From assembly GCA_031277475.1 (NCBI GenBank), contig JAITMJ010000043.1, positions 1-37,585 of the forward strand: 37,585 bases of DNA. Direction: 5' to 3'. Made by a program: the position numbers and the translations under genes. Shown one piece after another: positions 34,705 to 37,585 of this stretch. The DNA comes from Flavobacteriaceae bacterium (GTDB taxonomy: Bacteria > Bacteroidota > Bacteroidia > Flavobacteriales > Weeksellaceae). The notes under the pieces were generated by a model that was given only the letters and a program-made list of their open reading frames with translations, was not told the origin of the DNA and did no database searches. How positions within the stretch are numbered: position 1 is the stretch's first letter; the number at the start of each line of letters is the position of its first letter.

Positions 34705-36816
34705 ATGCAAAAGATTTGCTTTTTTCTATTGATCCTTTTTTCTGCAATCCTTTATTCCCAAGAACGCGATACTTTAAAAACCACAGAAATCAAAGCAGTA
34801 GAACTGAAAGGAAAGAAAAAACCAATAGAACAAACCAACGCCGGAATTTTGTTAAACGTAGCCGGAACTGCCTTGGAAAATAAAGACAATGTGGTGAAAA
34901 TTTTGAAATTTGCGCCGAATGTCAGCCAAACAGACGGATTGAAAGTTTTGGGAAGCGACAGAATCCAAATCTTTTTAAACGGAAAAGAAGTGAAAATAAA
35001 ACCCGAAAATTTCAATACTTTTCTTTCTTCCATTGATGCAAAAAGCGTAAAAAATATCGAAATCAAAGACCGGCCCGACGCTTCTTTCGACAGTAAATAC
35101 GATGCACAAATTGCGATTACCACAAAAACCATCGAAGGAATTGATGCGTCTTTGGGCGTTGGAACGTCTTACAGAACAGAGTTCGGGCAAAGTTCCGATG
35201 CGAGTTTTCTCGCTACTTTCGGGAAATTGAAAGTTTACGCTTCCGGTGATTTTTTTCAGGCTTACACAAAAACTCGCGGAAACAATATTTTAAAAGCCGA
35301 AGATATTTTACAAAACGGAATTTATACCGCAAGTTTGAAAAGGCGCGGCTACAACGGAACTTTTAATTTGGATTATGATTTCAACGAAAAACACAACCTC
35401 AGTTTTCTTTATGATTATACTGTGGATGAAGATTTAGACAAAAACTACAACTACGAATACACTTTCCCGAATGTTGTTGATAGTTTGATGTTGGTAAAAA
35501 GTCGTTTTGAAGGTATAGACAAAGCGCATACTTTTTCGCTTCAATATGTTTTTAAACCGAATGAAAAAAAAGATGATAAACTCACAATTAATACCGATTA
35601 TGCGATTGTAGATTTTGGAAATCCCACCCAATCCGTTTCCGATTTTTATAAAAATAATGTTCTGCTAAACACTTCAGACATTACCCAAAACGGCAAACTT
35701 TCTTATCATATTTTTACGGCTTCGGCAGATTATTCTAAAATTTTAAACGAAAAAAACAGCCTCAATTTCGGTGTAAAATTTTCCAACAGTGCCAATAAAA
35801 ACATTTTAGATTACTACGATTTTGATATTTTTTCCAATGAAAATTCTCAAAATTTTAACCTTTATGAAAACATTTATTCAGCATATTTAAAATACACTTT
35901 AAAATCAGAAAAATTCACATATAATCTCGGTTTGAGAAATGAATACACGGAAAATCGTTTTAGCACAAACAAAGGATTCGGCAACACTTTAAATTATAAT
36001 CAATTTTTACCTTCGGCAACCATAAATTATGCGGCAAATAAAGACAATTCGATTTATTTATCGTTGTCAAAAGGAATGTCCAGACCGGATTTTTTCTATT
36101 ATGATCCCACCGTTTTCTTTTCGCCGCCAAATATAAAAAGTTCGGGAAATGAAAGTTTAAAACCTGTGGAAAGTTACAGAGTTCAAGCGGGTTACACGTT
36201 CAAAAACAAATATTCCGCGATTTTACAATACGTTTATTCCGAAAAAAATATCGTAACCATTCCGAGACTTTTGGACGATGGCGTTATTTTTACAAAACCG
36301 GAAAATGCAGGTTATCAAAATCAATTATTGCTCAATTTCAGCGTTCCGATAAAGTTTGCGAAATTTTGGGAATCGTATAACAGATTCAATTTCATTTATT
36401 TAGATTTTCGGCTTCCGCAAACTTCGAATTTTTACAAAAGTTTCTATTTCAGCGGCGAAAGCACACAAAGTTTCACGCTTCCGGCGGATATTTCGTTGGA
36501 TTTAAGTTTTTCTTATACCAGCCCATTCCAAAGCCGATACGTTTATGTTTACGGTAATTTTCTTTGCAGTGCCGATATTTCCATTCCGATTTGGGACGGA
36601 AATGCACAAATCGGAGCCGCTGTTTACGATATTTTCAACACCCAAAGAACAAAATACTATTCAGATATCAACGGAATTTATCAGTTTGATTACTCGAAAT
36701 ATCACTCCCGCGAGTTTTCACTTTCATTCACTTATTACTTCCGTTCCGGAAAAGAAGTAGATGATATTTCCAGAGATACTGAAATACAGGAAATTTTGGA
36801 CAGAGCAGGAAAATGA
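34705..36816 (+). CDS. Outer-membrane beta-barrel protein (TonB-receptor-like), 703 aa
   Basis: A signal peptide (MQKICFFLLILFSAILYS, cleaved near residue 18-20) is followed by a plug-like segment (VVKILKFAPNVSQTDGLKVLG then RIQIFLNGKEVKIKPENFN) and a long barrel with many aromatic strands. The form (short plug, OMP_b-brl_3-like barrel) fits the small Bacteroidota outer-membrane beta-barrel family that may import or export peptides. The stop TGA overlaps the ATG of the following C39 gene (ATGA), so the two were translationally coupled. That suggests a role with the exporter, for example in peptide export or uptake. The substrate is unknown. The ATG at 34705 is the first in frame after a regulatory gap. 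Confidence 0.85.
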   Translation: MQKICFFLLILFSAILYSQERDTLKTTEIKAVELKGKKKPIEQTNAGILLNVAGTALENKDNVVKILKFAPNVSQTDGLKVLGSDRIQIFLNGKEVKIKPENFNTFLSSIDAKSVKNIEIKDRPDASFDSKYDAQIAITTKTIEGIDASLGVGTSYRTEFGQSSDASFLATFGKLKVYASGDFFQAYTKTRGNNILKAEDILQNGIYTASLKRRGYNGTFNLDYDFNEKHNLSFLYDYTVDEDLDKNYNYEYTFPNVVDSLMLVKSRFEGIDKAHTFSLQYVFKPNEKKDDKLTINTDYAIVDFGNPTQSVSDFYKNNVLLNTSDITQNGKLSYHIFTASADYSKILNEKNSLNFGVKFSNSANKNILDYYDFDIFSNENSQNFNLYENIYSAYLKYTLKSEKFTYNLGLRNEYTENRFSTNKGFGNTLNYNQFLPSATINYAANKDNSIYLSLSKGMSRPDFFYYDPTVFFSPPNIKSSGNESLKPVESYRVQAGYTFKNKYSAILQYVYSEKNIVTIPRLLDDGVIFTKPENAGYQNQLLLNFSVPIKFAKFWESYNRFNFIYLDFRLPQTSNFYKSFYFSGESTQSFTLPADISLDLSFSYTSPFQSRYVYVYGNFLCSADISIPIWDGNAQIGAAVYDIFNTQRTKYYSDINGIYQFDYSKYHSREFSLSFTYYFRSGKEVDDISRDTEIQEILDRAGK

Positions 36817-37031
36817 TTTATTTCACTCCCCAACACGACACCATGGACTGCGGACCCGCTTGTTTAGCGATGGTTTGTTCACATTACGGCAAGAAATTCG
36901 GGTTGCAATATTTGCGAGAGCAAAGTTTCATCACGCGCGAAGGCGTTTCTATGCTCGGGATTTCGGAGGCGGCAGAAAAAATCGGGTTCAAAAGTTTGTC
37001 GCAGTCTTTTGTTCCGGCGATTAAACATTAA
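36813..37031 (+). pseudogene. Truncated C39 peptidase domain of a peptide exporter, 72 aa
   Basis: The text MIYFTPQHDTMDCGPACLAM, then VCSHYGKKFGLQYLREQSF and ITREGVSMLGISEAAEKIG, is the N-terminal half of a C39 peptidase: QHDTMDCGPACL carries the catalytic Cys. Full-length proteins are bacteriocin-type peptidase/ABC exporters of about 700 residues, with membrane and ATPase parts. Here the reading stops after SFVPAIKH, before the catalytic His/Asp of the peptidase. No ABC or membrane segment follows in the window: a hairpin terminator and an unrelated gene come next. The rest was probably deleted. It overlaps the upstream OMP stop by 4 bp. Confidence 0.8.
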
Positions 37032-37055
37032 AAAAAGGGTTAAAACACCCTGTCC

Positions 37056-37084
37056 AAAAAGGTGAAAACACCTTTTTTTCTCCG
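37056..37084 (+). terminator. Intrinsic terminator after the truncated C39 gene
   Basis: AAAAAGGTG (37056-37064), a 4-nt AAAA loop and CACCTTTTT (37069-37077) form a perfect 9-bp stem followed by more T residues. A smaller GGGT/ACCC hairpin precedes it near 37037-37050. Confidence 0.8.
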
Positions 37085-37580
37085 GTCTTTTTTTGCAATT
37101 TCGCCAAAATTTTTAAATTCATACAGTAAGATTCCTCAAAGCGTTATTGACGAAGTTTCTCAAAAACTTCAAGAGTGTAAAACGGCGCTTGCGCCTTATC
37201 TTCAGGCTCTTACTGCGGAGCAAAGAATGGAAATTTTCAAAATGGGAGACAAAACCGTGGCTACGGTTCAGAAAGTGAAATCGTATTTAGACACGAATCC
37301 GGAATTTGCTCCGACCTATATGGATACGGCGGAATTTGCAAAAGACGAGGCAGTGGTTACGGCATTGAATTCATTGGAAAACCTTGCCCGCCAATTAGCT
37401 TCCGACCTTTCAGATACGATGATGCTTGCCGGAAGCGAGGCGATACTTTCCGCATTGCTTTATTATGGCAGTGTGAAAGAAGCCGCAGCGAAGGGAATTC
37501 CTACGGCGACGCCTGTTTATGAAGATTTGAAAGCAAGATTTACTAAAAGAAAAGCCAAACAAAATCCGGAAAATTCTTAG
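37062..37580 (+). CDS. Conserved hypothetical protein, up to 172 aa, start uncertain
   Basis: The protein from about NSYSKIPQSVIDEVSQKLQE to ETLKARF-like end (EDLKARFTKRKAKQNPE) has KMGDKTVATVQKVKSYLDTN and LASDLSDTMMLAGSEAILSA; from memory, proteins with this build are found as multi-copy unknown genes in Bacteroidota. They look all-alpha. The only in-frame start-type codon is GTG at 37062, but it lies inside the terminator hairpin and would add residues (MKTPFFLRSFFAISPK) not expected for the family. No ATG precedes IPQSV, so the natural start may be mutated, or a rare start is used near 37115-37135. The stop TAG is at 37578-37580. Confidence 0.6.
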   Translation: MKTPFFLRSFFAISPKFLNSYSKIPQSVIDEVSQKLQECKTALAPYLQALTAEQRMEIFKMGDKTVATVQKVKSYLDTNPEFAPTYMDTAEFAKDEAVVTALNSLENLARQLASDLSDTMMLAGSEAILSALLYYGSVKEAAAKGIPTATPVYEDLKARFTKRKAKQNPENS

Positions 37581-37585
37581 TAACT

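Overview
The window looks like chromosomal DNA of a low-GC member of the Bacteroidota, most likely class Flavobacteriia and probably a Chryseobacterium-like Weeksellaceae. This is inferred from gene content and style, not from a marker gene. The support is: repeated Bacteroidota-type promoter elements (-7 box TAnnTTTG, sometimes with a -33 TTTG 19-21 bp upstream), TonB-dependent and OMP beta-barrel receptors, lipoproteins with short lipoboxes, a TPR/transmembrane/LuxR-type regulator, B12-dependent methylmalonyl-CoA mutase and the long flavobacterial alanine dehydrogenase. No rRNA, tRNA or CRISPR array was seen.

Layout. 1-2.2 kb: lipoproteins, a 21-bp minisatellite fused to the 3' remnant of a urocanate hydratase gene, and a nitroreductase. 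2.3-6 kb: dispersed element copy 1, purA, an alpha/beta hydrolase and a GT4 glycosyltransferase. 6.1-7.9 kb (minus): a three-gene lipoprotein operon (lipocalin-like plus two OmpA paralogues). 8.1-10.2 kb: element copy 2 and a TPR/HTH regulator broken by a one-base frameshift at a TCC-TAA. 10.3-15.4 kb (minus): envelope and cofactor genes glmS, coaD, ddl and anmK, with ddl carrying a C-terminal tail made from a dispersed repeat. 15.5-19.3 kb: small unknown genes, alanine dehydrogenase, a decayed XRE regulator that keeps a good promoter and operator-like palindrome, an antitoxin-like small ORF and element copy 3. 19.3-26.7 kb: katG, mutB, lpxK, recA. 27-32.6 kb (minus): an OprC/NosA-like copper receptor, a Met-rich YtkA-like lipoprotein and a small Cys-rich protein form a probable copper locus that is split by a type II restriction-modification pair (MvaI/BcnI-like nuclease plus TSPPY methylase) bracketed by 21-bp inverted repeats. 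32.8-37.6 kb: a DUF3109 protein, an ArsC/Spx-like protein, an XRE regulator frameshifted in an A8 run next to four 21-bp direct repeats, an OMP beta-barrel receptor translationally coupled to a truncated C39 peptidase/exporter, and a conserved unknown gene without a good start codon.

How the parts relate. The housekeeping genes look intact and ordinary. The unusual content is repeat-driven: (i) a MITE-like element with about 16-bp terminal inverted repeats, three copies; (ii) a 'CGCAGAT...' dispersed repeat, five copies, two of which bracket the restriction-modification pair; (iii) a roughly 70-bp repeat that has become coding sequence in ddl; (iv) a roughly 92-bp near-identical leader in front of two unrelated genes, mutB and an arsC/spx-like gene, which is the best candidate for an undescribed regulatory element; and (v) two 21-bp periodic arrays. 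Several genes (hutU fragment, TPR regulator, two XRE regulators, C39 exporter) are broken. That may reflect real decay, slippage or, for the single-base cases, assembly error.
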